Assembly: GCA_037176725.1 (NCBI GenBank)
Contig: JAZBRS010000035.1
Location: 42,666,001 to 42,730,000 of the forward strand
Reading direction: 5' to 3'
Origin: Posidonia oceanica
Lineage: Eukaryota; Streptophyta; Magnoliopsida; Alismatales; Posidoniaceae
Length of the DNA stretch: 64,000 bases
The stretch's first letter is position 1; each line of letters opens with the position of its first letter. The notes under the pieces are model-generated. The model saw only the letters and a list, made by a program, of their open reading frames with translations. It ran no database searches and was not told the DNA's origin. The position numbers and the translations under genes were made by a program. Shown piece by piece: positions 1 through 10,545 of the stretch.

Positions 1-986
1 ATGCTTGCAGATGGCTGACAACCATTTTAAGGCGCCTGACAGCCATTTTAAGGCGCCGACTTCGCTTTGCTAGCTGTTTTCTGCTTTTTTCACTTCTTTG
101 GCTTGCTACAACCCCAATACATGTTGCCCACCCCTTTGTTTTGGTTTTGCACCCTGCTTTACCTCGTTTTCTGTGCTTTGCCCCATTTTTCGCATTTAGC
201 ATCGTTTTCCCGCTCCTTGGCATAGTTTTCCACCCCTTTTGGATTGCTTTCCGCCTTTCACATCGTTTTCCATGCCTTGCATTGTTTTTGGCATTTTCAC
301 ACCATTTTCCACACCCATTTTGCTTTATTGCTCGCATGTCACTCACACTGCTTGGTTTCCTCGCAGTTTTACTTTATCGCCTGCATCTGCATATAGGACT
401 GTGATGCTTACTGCTTAGGAGTTCTCACGAATCAGGGTCTGCCCAATTCGGAACACTAGCAGCGTGGCTGAGCACATAGATAGCACGTTTATTTCCAATG
501 CATTAGCAGGTAGACATTTATGGCATTTAGGCATTAGGCTAGCAATTCCCTGCATTAGCGCGAGATTGCCTAAGAAAGACCGACTCTCGGACGTATCAGG
601 GTGCCTAACACCTTCCCCGTATGTAACAGGAGTCCTTGCCCTTTCTCTTGGCTCGCATCGACCTTCCCTTTATCCTAGGCATGAGTCATAGCATAGCATA
701 GCATAGCGTAGCGTAGCATAGCTTAGATTAGCTTTGCATCCCTTTGCCCCTCCTTGCATCTGGTTTTGCATGTCTTTTCATGCTTAACCCCTGGTTTTCC
801 TTGTCTTCCAATTCAATAGATCCGGTGGCGACTCCGAATTGTCTTATCATTTCTTTTCTTTTCTTTTGCCAGCATTTCCGAGTCGAGTTTTTCCCTCGAA
901 TCCAGCTGCATATGGTGAGCCTATTTTGATCGGTGCACACAAGCTTTGGTAACGTGCATGGACGATCAGAATTCAGGATTACTACA
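1..986 (+). mobile_element. Right part of a Tat/Ogre-like LTR, cut by the window edge
   Basis: This is the 3' portion of a long LTR of the same superfamily as the complete LTRs further right. It ends in the same way (GGATTACTACA, finishing at 986) and carries the shared block with GTAACAGGAGTCCTTGCC at about 624-641. It also has a primer-site-like TGGCGACTCC inside the LTR at 826-835 and the repeated GTTTTGC/CGTTTTC phrases at 140-350. No primer-binding site follows position 986, so it is either a 3' LTR or a solo LTR. The 5' part lies outside the window. Family and orientation are well supported by comparison with the other LTRs here. Confidence 0.75.
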
Positions 987-1985
987 TTAGGGAGGGGATG
1001 AAACCTACCTATGGTGCTTGTTTTCTTTTGTTCCCCGACGTCGACGGTTCTCCTAGACTGCAACTCAGGCGACGATGGAGGGGAGAGGCTGGTGGTCAGA
1101 CAGTGCTTGGGTTTGGTCTCGAGTGTCGCTGGAAGAGAAGACTTGAAGGTCGGGGAGATGGAGGCTATGCTCTGGTTGGGTGATTTTCAATGGGTGGCCG
1201 TAGATGGTTTGGGTTCCTTCGGCTGGGCTTGGGCTGTGTGGGCAAGGTGGTGGCCGGAATGGGTTGCTGGGAGTATGGAGTGGCCAAGGGAGTGGAGGCA
1301 ATGCTCTAGATAGGGTTATAATGGGAGGCCAGATGCAGTGGCCGTGATGGGTGTGCTCTCGCCATAGAAGAGAGAATTGGCCGGTGAGAGGGGCTGCTGG
1401 ATGTGCTGGTGGCTTGGGACGCAGGGGAGAGTCAACCAAGGAAGCAACCGGAGCCCTGGAGGTCGATGGAGAGTGTTTATAGGAGTGGACATTGCATGGA
1501 TGCCACTCATGCGAATCTTAGATCTGCACGGCCGACTGAGATGAAATGTGTAGGATCAGATGGGAATTAGGCTAGCAAAAGGGGCACGATGGTCCAGAAA
1601 TGACCAAGGAGCATGCCCAGATCTGCACGGACCAATGGGGAGTGAGGATCAGGTGTTCTGGATGCAAATGGGCAAACCAATCCTCGGTTACTGATGCAGA
1701 GGTGCAAGACACAATACTGATATGCGTTTTACGTAAGACACAGAATTTTCAACGTCTTATGTATGACGCAGATTCCTATAGCATCCTACACTCTGTAGTG
1801 AGTTTTGGTAGTTTGGGTGTATTCTAGATTGGGTTAAGGCTAGGTTTAGGATTGGTGGGGTTTAGGTTTTGGGTTTAGGATTGGTGGGGTCCGCCACGAC
1901 TGAGCACAATCTTTAGGGAGAAAACCGCCGACGAATGACTACCAGATTGGGGTGTCTATAATATGCCTTCTTGCTTCATCGATAT
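987..1985. other. Unassigned region, possibly an inverted LTR fragment
   Basis: No convincing protein is encoded. The minus strand near 1955-1975 reads GACACCCCAATCTGG, which resembles the left end of the giant LTRs (TGTTGACACCCCA). The minus strand then continues into AAACCC/ACCCCACC-type sequence, as those LTRs do. This makes an inverted, truncated LTR possible but not proven. Two short palindromes at 1723-1770 are listed separately. Confidence 0.3.
1723..1770. repeat. Two copies of a 20-nt palindrome family
   Basis: Positions 1723-1742 and 1751-1770 are two variants of a 20-nt near-palindrome with consensus TGCGTCTTATGTAAGACGCA. The same family occurs three times at 14911-15106. Each copy has two 9-nt arms around a 2-nt centre. 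Confidence 0.6.
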
Positions 1986-2650
1986 TTGCTTGTATGGTTT
2001 CGATCATTTTCAATCTGTAATTGCACAAGGAAGTTCACTATCTACGACTGCAAAATCTGGGATGCGACTACTTGGTGCATAGATCTAGTGTATAGATCCC
2101 GCGCGACTTATAGCGCAAGCCCCCAGATCCAGAATACAATTAGTGTTATAGAGCACCTGTTTGCCTTGTTTCATCGATTCTTTTTAGTCTGTTGCTTCTA
2201 ATTTACTTCTGATTGCATCTTTTAAACATCATGGCATGGCATGGCATTAATCATATTGCCATTAATGCATACATTATTTGGCATTTATTTGCCTACATTT
2301 GCCACATGAGCGGAATAGCCTAGAAAGGCCGACTCCTCGGGCACATGGGGGTGCCTAACCCCTTCCCCATGCGTAACAGGAGTCTTTACCCTTTCTTTGG
2401 ACTGCAATGACCTTTGTGTCGCATCCATGTGGGATGGAACATCTTATTTTACAACTTGCATTGCATATTCGTATGTTTTCTTACATCCTATTTTCCTTGT
2501 CTTTCTGGTTTTAAATAGACAAAGTGGCGACTCCATTTGCTTATCTTTGTTTCTCTTTAGCATTTGCCTTTTCGGTGTTTTCGAGTCGAGTCCTCCTCGG
2601 ATGCACCACTTCGCCGTGGCCACTAATTCAGCCCCCGCCAGCTATGACAT
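1986..2650 (+). mobile_element. Diverged partial LTR of the same giant family
   Basis: The stretch 2290-2400 contains the strongly conserved LTR block (CCTAGAAAGGCCGACTC, then TGCCTAACCCCTTCCCC and GTAACAGGAGTC). Positions 2525-2534 hold the internal primer-site-like TGGCGACTCC. The phrase TTTTCGAGTCGAGTCCTCC follows near 2578, as in the other LTRs. The typical ACTACA terminus is not present, so similarity fades at about 2640. The left limit is uncertain. Confidence 0.6.
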
Positions 2651-2689
2651 GGTCACAAGAGTAGAAGAAGCAAGCATGGGCAGAAGACC

Positions 2690-3060
2690 AATTGGACTAT
2701 GAATTCCAACAATGGTTACCGATGACCCCAGCAATGGAAAACTTGTCTTAAGACCAATTGTAATTTTGCAAGATATTATGAAGCTGTCAATGTATCAAGT
2801 AAAATAGTATGAAAGTAAAATAGATATTACATCACTATCATTGTATCAAGTAAAATAGATATTACATCACTGTCAAAGTATCAAGTAAAATACTATCAAA
2901 CTACTATCAAAATTGTATCAAACTTTTGTCAAAGCATTTGTTTAATACTATCAAACTGCTGATAATCTATCAAGTATCAAAGTATCAAGTATAAAGTAAA
3001 CTACTATCAAAGTACTGTCAATGTATTATCAATCTATCAAGTAAAATTATCTGGTAGTGC
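2690..3060. repeat. AT-rich degenerate tandem repeats
   Basis: The phrases TATCAAGTAAAATA and ACTATCAAA recur irregularly about a dozen times. There is no coding signal. Confidence 0.6.
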
Positions 3061-3099
3061 ACATGAGTCTCTAAGGAATCTAAGTAGTATTGTTGCTCA

Positions 3100-3618
3100 T
3101 GACGCATGCATTTGCATGGGATCTTCGTTGCATATTCCCATTCCATTATGCAAACAATCCATCCAATGCAAAACATATGTTGCGCAATCGTTGATTCCTA
3201 AAGCTTGCTGATTACAGTTTCGAGCAAAGCTTAACGACCACTCCTTAGAAAGTCCTAGCCTTGAATTTATTTGCTGGAACCACTACTTCAACAATAACAA
3301 TGTTGTTTCGTCATGTACACCAACAGCTTATTGTGTACCCGATTTGATTACGTCATCAGTGAGAAGGCTATTGTAGGATGTCGCACGACACTCACGGAGG
3401 TCTACTACCAGTAGATGCCAGTGATCCGATGACAAAATAGGCTGGGCAATGTAGTTCGCTTGTGAGAGGTGGTCCACAGTATTGCCAAGCATCATATGAG
3501 CTTCGTCAATATGCCCTTGGGCTAAAAACTTAGTTGCATTAGTGCCCACGAAGATGACATATTTGCCTGATTGACCGAAGTCCCTCTCCTTTTCTAGGAG
3601 CTGAATGACGCAGTCCAT
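3100..3618 (-). pseudogene. Ulp1/SENP-type (C48) cysteine peptidase-like remnant
   Basis: Read on the minus strand, the stretch 3328-3618 gives a peptide with HWHLLVVDLRE followed by a Y-N-S-L segment. This is the layout around the catalytic histidine and aspartate of Ulp1-type SUMO peptidases. Further downstream (about 3100-3200), in another stretch of reading frame, is NDCATYVLHWMDC, which matches the catalytic-cysteine motif (usually DCG). In plants many such domains lie in transposon-borne genes, some with Mutator-like elements. The segments are not joined in one open frame and no terminal repeats were recognised, so I call it a remnant. The family call is good; the element type is a guess. 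Confidence 0.6.
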
Positions 3619-4139
3619 GGCCTGAGGGATAGAAAAAACACTATGTTATCTACAATTACACGAGGAACAAAATTATGTAGATGAGACTATGGTGAGTTCT
3701 TACATCCGAATCAATGTTAGTACCATGCGTAAGAGTGTCCTTGAAGTGTGATCCCTTCAGACAATTTGGTTCACTGTACCATAACATAGATTCATCTGGA
3801 TACTTGGGACTGGTCAGCAACTCTAACACTTGCCTCTCTTTGCTATTTATACCTTAAAATACCGTTCCATCTAACACTTTGAATTTTATTATACGTTTCG
3901 GAAGGGTGAGATCTCTAATTGGGGAGAATAGTTGCCTTCCACCATCTTTCTTAACTAATTGCTCAAGCTACTCCATGACACAATAATGACAGCATTATGA
4001 TAGAGTAATGATATGAATTGTACATTATGAATTTATACAATACAAAGAAATTCAGACATGTTTTGGCTTCTTTGTGTTGTCCAATCGTTATCCTTGTCCT
4101 TCCCTAGGTCTCTTCGTTGCCATTCGCTTCTTCCTACTT

Positions 4140-4425
4140 ATTGGCTTCTTAGGGGTTGTCTACTCTGCTAGGGTTGCTTGGGATTGCTGCTTCCTACTCT
4201 ACACTGCTGGGGGTGCTTGGGGTTGCTGCTTCCTACTGGGCCTCTATGTTGCTTTGGGATGCTTCTCTTGCTCTGTTGGGGTTGCTTGGGGTTGCTGCTC
4301 CTACTCTGATCGGGGTGCTTGGGATTGCTCCTACTCCTACTCTTGCTCTACTGGGGGTGCTTGGGGTTGCTCCTACGGTACTAGGGGTGCTTGGGGTTGC
4401 TACTTCCTCTTACTCCTTCTTTCCC
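4140..4425. repeat. Tandem repeat rich in GGGGGTGCTTGGGGTTGCT
   Basis: About nine imperfect units of roughly 25-35 bp are present, built on GGGTGCTTGGGGTTGCT followed by CCTACTC-type spacers. Any open frame through it (repeats of LLGVLGVA) is a product of the repeat and not evidence of a gene. Confidence 0.7.
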
Positions 4426-5219
4426 ATCTCCTTGTCCTCGAGTCATCAGGGAGTTGCTGGGGGTGCCAGTTGCTCATGCGGAGATCATTCAGGACTTCTC
4501 CGATTATCAAGTTAGACATTGTGTCCTGGTGTTGATGGTTGGGTTCTTCAACTTGAATTTCAAGGCCTCGACTCTCTTTCAAAATGGAGGTCCTGAGGAC
4601 CTTTACCTCTTCCATCAAATTGTCTTTATCCTACATGAGAGCCCTCACATGGACTTTAAAACGAGCTATCATGCCATCTCCTTAAGTTGGGCCTCGAACA
4701 TAGCTTGTTGTTCCTCTTTTTGTTATGCTGCCTTGGCCCATTAAGCGAGAGGGTCAACATGGTCCAACACTTTCAGTATTGTTTCCATGTTATTCTTGGT
4801 GCTGCTCTCAGGACTTTCACCATCACTTTCTGATGGTCCTGTTACCCCATCAGAAGAAGACCAATCATCATCTTCAAGATCCACTACATGAGGTAACCTG
4901 TATCATTCCTTCTCTTCACCAGTGGGTGTGATCTCAAGGAATCTTACGTACATACATGGAAAGAAAACATTTTACATAAGGACTTTGCACATAAATAACG
5001 TGCTTAAGTGATTTACTCGTTTTACTCATAGTGGTCTTAGATAAGTCGGACAATCTCCAGTTTGCTTGGGAGAAGACTTTCAACAAATCCCACTCATGAC
5101 CCTAATGATTGATGCAGGGTAGAGGTTTCGATGTATAAGCTATGCCGATATTAAAGTGCTCAAATAACCAAGGCTATGATATAACATAAGAGAAATAAAT
5201 ATGATTAATATGGTATATT

Positions 5220-5545
5220 ACAAGCCAATGACACCACTATGACATCAAATAAGAGGAGAAGCCTAACAGCACACAGACAGCACTACGACACCCTAATGAC
5301 ACCACTAGGACATCACTATGACATACAATAAGAGGAGAAGCCTAATAGCACAAAGACACCACTATAACACCCCAATGACACCACTAGGACATCACTATGA
5401 CACCACTATAACATCAAATAAGTGGAGAAGCCTAACAGCACACATGCACCACTATGACACCCTAATGACTCTACTACAACAAGCCAATGACACTAATATG
5501 TAACAGCACTATGACACCTCTATGTAACAACGCAACGAGTCTGCT
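5220..5545. repeat. Tandem repeat, about 79-90 bp unit, three or more copies
   Basis: Units begin with AATAAG(A/T)GGAGAAGCCTAA at 5248, 5327 and 5417, giving periods of 79 and 90 bp. Within each unit the shorter phrase GACACCACTA(T/G)GACATC is itself repeated. Confidence 0.75.
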
Positions 5546-5553
5546 CTATGACA

Positions 5554-6310
5554 TCAAATAACAGAAGTAATACTTACCAAAAGAATTGTTGTACAACCAT
5601 CAATGTAACTGAATTGAATATCTTTGTTGACTTGTAGCTTACATTTGGCTTTAGATAATTGGGAGTGGAGGAGTCTATAAATGGCAGTTCCCCATGAAAA
5701 TTCTCCAATTGTGGACAAGTCGTCGACATAATGGAAGGCTCCTTCAAGGACATGGAGCAGACCATTGGGGAAGAGGTATAATGCAAAAAGAAACAAATCA
5801 AAATCTTGACAACATCCTCGTTGTCCTCCGGTGTATGTTGGGACTCTTTCTTGGATAGAATGTTTTGAAGTACATCCTCATAATGCTTGGCCTCTACAAA
5901 TTTAGGCCACTGAAGCATCGCTCCAAAATGACAGATGGGGTAGGTGTATAGAGGTTCGGTGAAGCACCGTTTGCAATAGACAACCCCAAAAGCAAACAAA
6001 CGACTACTAGATTGAGCATTACCAAAGATTTTGCAATGTGAAACCCACGTTTTCAAGTGTCATAATATGCTACTAGATTCTAGACGAAGGGGTTGTCCAC
6101 TCATGGGGGATCCATATCAAGAAAGTGCTCAAATGGAGTCTTTATGAAAATCTCCCGCTGAGCAGGTTTAAGTCTATCTGCATATTTCCTCCAATAGGGA
6201 AAAGTACGGTGAGATGGACAAAATGGTAGCTGCATGCAAGGAAGACGAAGATAATGACATACAATGACAGAAAGATAACATACTAGTGACAGAGAAAAAA
6301 TGATCGACAT
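5554..6310 (-). pseudogene. Upstream coding debris of the Ulp1-type gene
   Basis: Minus-strand peptides here look like the region that precedes Ulp1 domains in plant transposon-derived proteins. At 6101-6190 there is LKPAQREIFIKTPFEHFLDM, and at 5554-5760 there is VDDLSTIGEFSWGTAIYRLL followed by a basic segment and YIDGCTTILL. They lie in different frames (a shift near 5790) and are separated by stops. The order on the minus strand, with the Ulp1 signature lower at 3100-3618, suggests one eroded gene whose middle (3700-5550) is filled by repeats or lost introns. This is inference from partial motifs. Confidence 0.4.
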
Positions 6311-6399
6311 GCCTTATTATCTTTTGCAGTCCTACTTGGCTTCTCCGTCTGATTTTATGGAGAACTGCTACTCTCAACTTCATGAGATTCACTCTCAAC

Positions 6400-7100
6400 A
6401 ATCTATCGCCCTTATCTTGTCATTTCGTGCCAAGATCGGAGAAGGAGAAACTTTAGTGGTTGCAGACGAAGGGAAAAGGGGAAGAAGATGAAGCGGTTTC
6501 CAATGAAAGGAGAAGAAGGTTCCAGTGGTTTGAAATAAAGAGGAAGGGTAAATAGGAAACGTATATCACCTTTCAACCCTCAAAAGACGAGCGCAAAAAG
6601 AATCATCACGTCAACTATAGAACGGCAGGAGAGAGGGAATGGGAGGTTGCGTGTGCTTCACATGACCTCCACATTAGATGCCATGTCGGAGGGGTCGGAA
6701 AAGGGGTCGAATTGGGGGTCTGTATACCATTTTCCATGCTATATCCAAGTGATCAATGAGCTATCACACTCTTGAGGGAGGAAGCAAATCAGCAATATAT
6801 ATATATTTTTTCCGTATTTGCCAATCTGTTCCAAAGATACATAGAGCTTCTTTAGACAAATTGACACACTTTACTTTCCATGTCGTACTCTATGTCTTGT
6901 TTGTGGCATACCCATCTCATCTTCTATGCCATTGTTACAATGACATCTACTAGGTAGTTGGACTCATGGATTATCGTGTAACCATTAGGATGAAGGATTC
7001 GATCCTTCTCTAGTATTCCATTAGGAAGAACAATTTGATGTAGGAGATCACGTAGTCTTGGATACGTTGAAAATGCCTAGTACCTAAAGAATTACAACAT
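6400..7100. other. No recognisable feature
   Basis: I see no coding, RNA or terminal-repeat signal. There is a short AT run (ATATATATATTTTTT) near 6799. Confidence 0.5.
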
Positions 7101-7104
7101 GAAA

Positions 7105-7270
7105 TGACCTTAAATTTCTAGCAAAGGAGGAGGAGGTGTTTGGTGGAGGCGGTGAATCTAGCGAAGGAGAAGGCAATGGATCTGGCAGAGGAGGAGGAGT
7201 TCGGTGGAGGTAGTGGATCTTACGGAGGAGGAGTTTGGAGTAGGCGATGGATCTGGCAGAGGAGTACACA
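7105..7270. repeat. G-rich purine repeat, left copy
   Basis: Units are built on GGAGGAGGAGTTCGGTGGAGG and GGCGATGGATCTGGCAGAGG. The phrase GAGTTTGGAGTAGGCGATGG at about 7226 recurs almost exactly at about 8081, on the other side of the hAT remnant. Confidence 0.6.
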
Positions 7271-7439
7271 CATTAGCAAAGCCAAGGTGGGGGCATGGGG
7301 GGACTCAAGTTGCCTCAATTTTGGCAAAAAAAAATCAATAGTCTCATATATTTAAATTTTGATTTGAAAATTAGTTCTTACTATTATCAAAAAAATAAAA
7401 AAATTAGCCCTTACTAAAATAATGTAAAATATCTAGTAA

Positions 7440-7930
7440 ACCTAAATATCAAACATAAAATTGATTCTTTATGTGGCATGTCTAAATCCAAGTGATTCAT
7501 TTTGTACTTTTAAGAAGGACAACTTAATGCATCTAGTGAGTTTTATACAATTGAATTCCCAACTCTTGAACTTTTGGTTCTTGATAGTCAACTTGGTAAT
7601 TATATTGATGATATGCTTCCAAACTTGATTTTTCTGAGTTAAATGGAATTGATTTTTTAGTATAGAAGATTGTTGAAAAGAAGAAAGACAAATTGAAGTC
7701 ATTAGTTTATTTACTATTGACGTTAGCATTGACACTATTAATTACTACTACAAGAATCGAAAGATCATTTTCTACAATAAACACTAAAGAATCGGTTGTC
7801 CAATCGAATGAGAGATCAGTGGATGAATAATAGTTTGGTGGCCTATATTGAAAGGATGTATTTAATCGTGTTGATAATAAAATCATCATGCAATACTTTC
7901 AAAAAATGAGACCTCATCGAAGACTAGTTC
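7440..7930 (+). pseudogene. hAT transposase C-terminus (zinc-finger MYM-type-1-like), degenerate
   Basis: Plus-strand reading gives YVACLNPSDSF near 7470. The block LALTLLITTTRIERSFSTIN follows at about 7720-7790, and then, after frame interruptions, a stretch reading YIEKDVFNRVDN-like sequence and QYFQKMRPHRR near 7850-7920. This order matches the C-terminal dimerisation region of plant hAT-derived proteins annotated as zinc finger MYM-type protein 1-like, in which R-x-E-R-S-F-S is a hallmark. Stops (for example near 7640 and 7830) and frame changes show it is dead. Only the last 150 or so residues of a roughly 700-residue protein remain. Confidence 0.65.
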
Positions 7931-8079
7931 TTTTTTTATTACAGTTTACAATGTAATCATAGACCTTTAATGTATAACTTCATCTCTTTTAGAAATTTAA
8001 TGTTTTAGAACTTGATCTTTTTTAATTATATGGTAATTATATTTTAGCCCCCCTAGTATATAATTCCTAGCTTCACCAC

Positions 8080-8290
8080 TGAGTTTAGAGCAGGCGATGG
8101 ATCTGGAGGAGGAGGTGGAGTTCAGTGGAGGAAATGGATCTTGTGGAGGAGGAGTTCAGAGGAGGTGGTGGATTTGGTGGAGGAGGAGGAGTTCAGTGGA
8201 GGCAATGGATCTTGTGGAGGAGAAGGAGTTCGATGGAGGTGGTGGATCCCATGGAGGAGGAGTTGCAAAGGAGGAGAAAGGAAGGAGATG
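8080..8290. repeat. G-rich purine repeat, right copy
   Basis: Units of GTGGAGGAGGAGTTCAGTGG and GCAATGGATCTTGTGGAGG recur about every 30-60 bp. Glycine-rich open frames through this block are probably by-products of GGA/GGT repetition. Confidence 0.6.
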
Positions 8291-8299
8291 GGCAGCTAA

Positions 8300-9324
8300 A
8301 AAACTAACATGGCATGACAAAAACTCAAAGAAAAAAATATGAAGGGCATAATGGTCATATAAAGATTTTTTTAAACATTGTTAAGTCACTTATGTGCACA
8401 CTAAAATTAAACATAAGTTGAGGGCATTAAAGTGTATGGTTTTGAAGTGAAAATTAGTATAAGTTCAGGATACCAATAAGTAAATTACAATTAGATTTAA
8501 GACCATGAATGCCATTTTAGGTTTGCTATCTCCCTTTGCAATGAATTGGGTGTATATAATAGTGATTACGCTTCAGTTTGTTTTTGATGATTTCCACCAT
8601 AAGGATTGAATTGAGTGCATCACAGCAATTTTTCCCTGTTCTTCTAGATCTTTTCACACTTTATTGAGAAAATAATAAATATACATAAGAATAATTTTAG
8701 TGTATTAAATAATAGTGCCCCTGTCAAAAGTCATTCGGTAGAGATTGGCAGATTGCGCAAAGCCACCCACCAATTCAATTCAGAATAGGAGGCCATGATG
8801 TGCCAACAGACCAAAGTCACACATCCCACAGATCTCAAAGCTACATAAAAAGGTTGGCTGTGGAAGGAAGTCACATTTGATTAAATTGGGACAGCATCTA
8901 TATATATATAGTAGTAAGAAGGTTGATCGTGTCAACTTAATCTGAAAACTCTTTATGTTTCATATTTGAAGAGTTCAAAAATTCAGGATCACAACTTAAT
9001 AGACACATATTCTAATACCGAAATCAACACAATCCTGAAGCTTGTCCATTTACTTATGCACTTCCTATCCTTACTGCACATAAGAGTAACACTCTTTTCT
9101 CTCACTCTTTTCATCCTCTAGAAGAAGTTGAAGGTGTGGTATCGAACACAAAATAGAAGAAGAAAAAAGAAAGAAATTTTGATGTAAGAAGAACCATAAA
9201 GATTCAAACAAACACGTCCTCTCTCCTCCATCTTGTCCTCCTCAATGTATCAACAAACATTACCAGCCTTGAGCAGACATCTCAACTAACACATTCCCCA
9301 GGCGGCAACTCCTGAATTTGCCTC
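8300..9324. other. No recognisable feature; 3' flank of the glutaredoxin-like gene
   Basis: AT-rich sequence with no coding signal. The end nearest 9324 may include the 3' untranslated region of the minus-strand gene. No certain polyadenylation site was identified. Confidence 0.4.
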
Positions 9325-10545
9325 CTAGTCGTTGCAACAGATCGGACACCGCACGAGGCCGTTCTCATTGCAGTCCGGGCATCGCCGGAACCCCCCAAAC
9401 TCACCGCCTTCCTCCTCGACGTAAAGCTTGCAGCTACCGGAGCACGTTTCGCACGGTACAAACCTCATGCCGTCACACAACTCACAAGTCCCGGTCCCCT
9501 CCCCGGCTTTCCCGAGCGACGTCCGCTCGCAACCTTCCAAAGCCTTGCCCAGCTTCCCAATCTCATGCATCTCCCTCACCTCCTCCGCTCCACCCAAGTG
9601 CCTCCCGGAGGCGAAGACTCTCGGCAACGTGCAACCACCGAATCCTGGCCCGAGCATCTCGTTCAGCTCTTCTTTGAAGACTGCGTGCATCGAAGTGTCC
9701 CTCTCGTCGATCCGAACACCGTAGCCTCTGAGAATTATCTGGATGTCGCAGCAATCCTCGTACGTCTTTCGAATTCCTCGCAGACTGGTGAAGTAGAACA
9801 CCACCTTCCCGTCGCCTCCCGGTGGGCACGCGTGAGTCTGTGGAGCTTTCTTGGCCTTGGCCTTCGCCTTCTTGGCGTTGATCTTCTCCTGGAAGGCGTG
9901 AATTCTCTCCTTGACAAGGCTGTGTCTCGGCTCGACACGGTCGCAGCTCATCGTCTGCCGCCGGATTGGCTTACGTACCAATGGCGACCCATTGGCCAAT
10001 TTGGTCTTCTTCATTGAATCCAATCCTAGATCGTCTTCCTTATACTGATCGTGGTCATCATCATCAACATCCACCGTTGCGTGGAAGGAGAACGATCGCT
10101 CGACGAAATCCAGGCGGATTGGGGTATTATCATCCAACCCTTCCATAAGTTCCCAAACGTTGATGGTCTCCGGTTCGTTGGGCGGCGTCATGGTTGGTGT
10201 CTTCCGGATCTTCCTCTCGATCATATCCGACCATAATTTCGCACTGTAGATATCCGAAGAGAAATCATCTCCATCACCACCACCATCACCACCACCACCA
10301 CCAGCAGCAGCCTTATCATTCAGAGACTTCTGCATCGGTTCATCCTCATTGCGGCTGCCGATGCTACCGTCGAGCTTGATGGTGCCCAAGGTAGAGGATT
10401 TGAGGGAAACAATATGGTACCCACCACCGCAGCCTGTACACCGGTTGACGGCACGCCGCTGCGAAGGCGACGAGCTGCTGCGAGGGAACGAGACGATGCT
10501 ACTGCGAAGGTCGTAGCGGCCTTGCTTCGAGCTTGTGCAACCCAT
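9325..10545 (-). CDS. Plant glutaredoxin-domain protein with C-terminal CxxC zinc-finger tail
   Basis: This is a single open frame of 406 residues with no intron, typical of the plant family of glutaredoxin-like proteins with a long N-terminal extension. I place the start at 10545, which gives the N-terminus MGCTSSKQ, a common start in this family and a possible N-myristoylation/palmitoylation signal. An in-frame ATG eight codons upstream is less likely. The middle carries ETINVWELMEGLDD. The glutaredoxin fold covers roughly residues 250-350 (KVVFYFTSLRGIRKTYEDC, IDERD, LPRVFASGRHLGGAEEV). It lacks a CPYC-type active site, which is usual for this subgroup. The last 50 residues hold four CxxC pairs (CELC, CETC, CPDC, CPIC), a DnaJ-like zinc-binding tail. 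A Gly/Asp run comes from a CACCAC repeat at 10270-10310. The frame is intact; the molecular role of the family is poorly defined. Confidence 0.93.
   Translation of the reverse strand: MGCTSSKQGRYDLRSSIVSFPRSSSSPSQRRAVNRCTGCGGGYHIVSLKSSTLGTIKLDGSIGSRNEDEPMQKSLNDKAAAGGGGGDGGGDGDDFSSDIYSAKLWSDMIERKIRKTPTMTPPNEPETINVWELMEGLDDNTPIRLDFVERSFSFHATVDVDDDDHDQYKEDDLGLDSMKKTKLANGSPLVRKPIRRQTMSCDRVEPRHSLVKERIHAFQEKINAKKAKAKAKKAPQTHACPPGGDGKVVFYFTSLRGIRKTYEDCCDIQIILRGYGVRIDERDTSMHAVFKEELNEMLGPGFGGCTLPRVFASGRHLGGAEEVREMHEIGKLGKALEGCERTSLGKAGEGTGTCELCDGMRFVPCETCSGSCKLYVEEEGGEFGGFRRCPDCNENGLVRCPICCND

Noticed and set aside
8097..8342. Glycine-rich protein gene
   Set aside because: Low-complexity GGA repeats with no start context or conserved domain; open in more than one frame.
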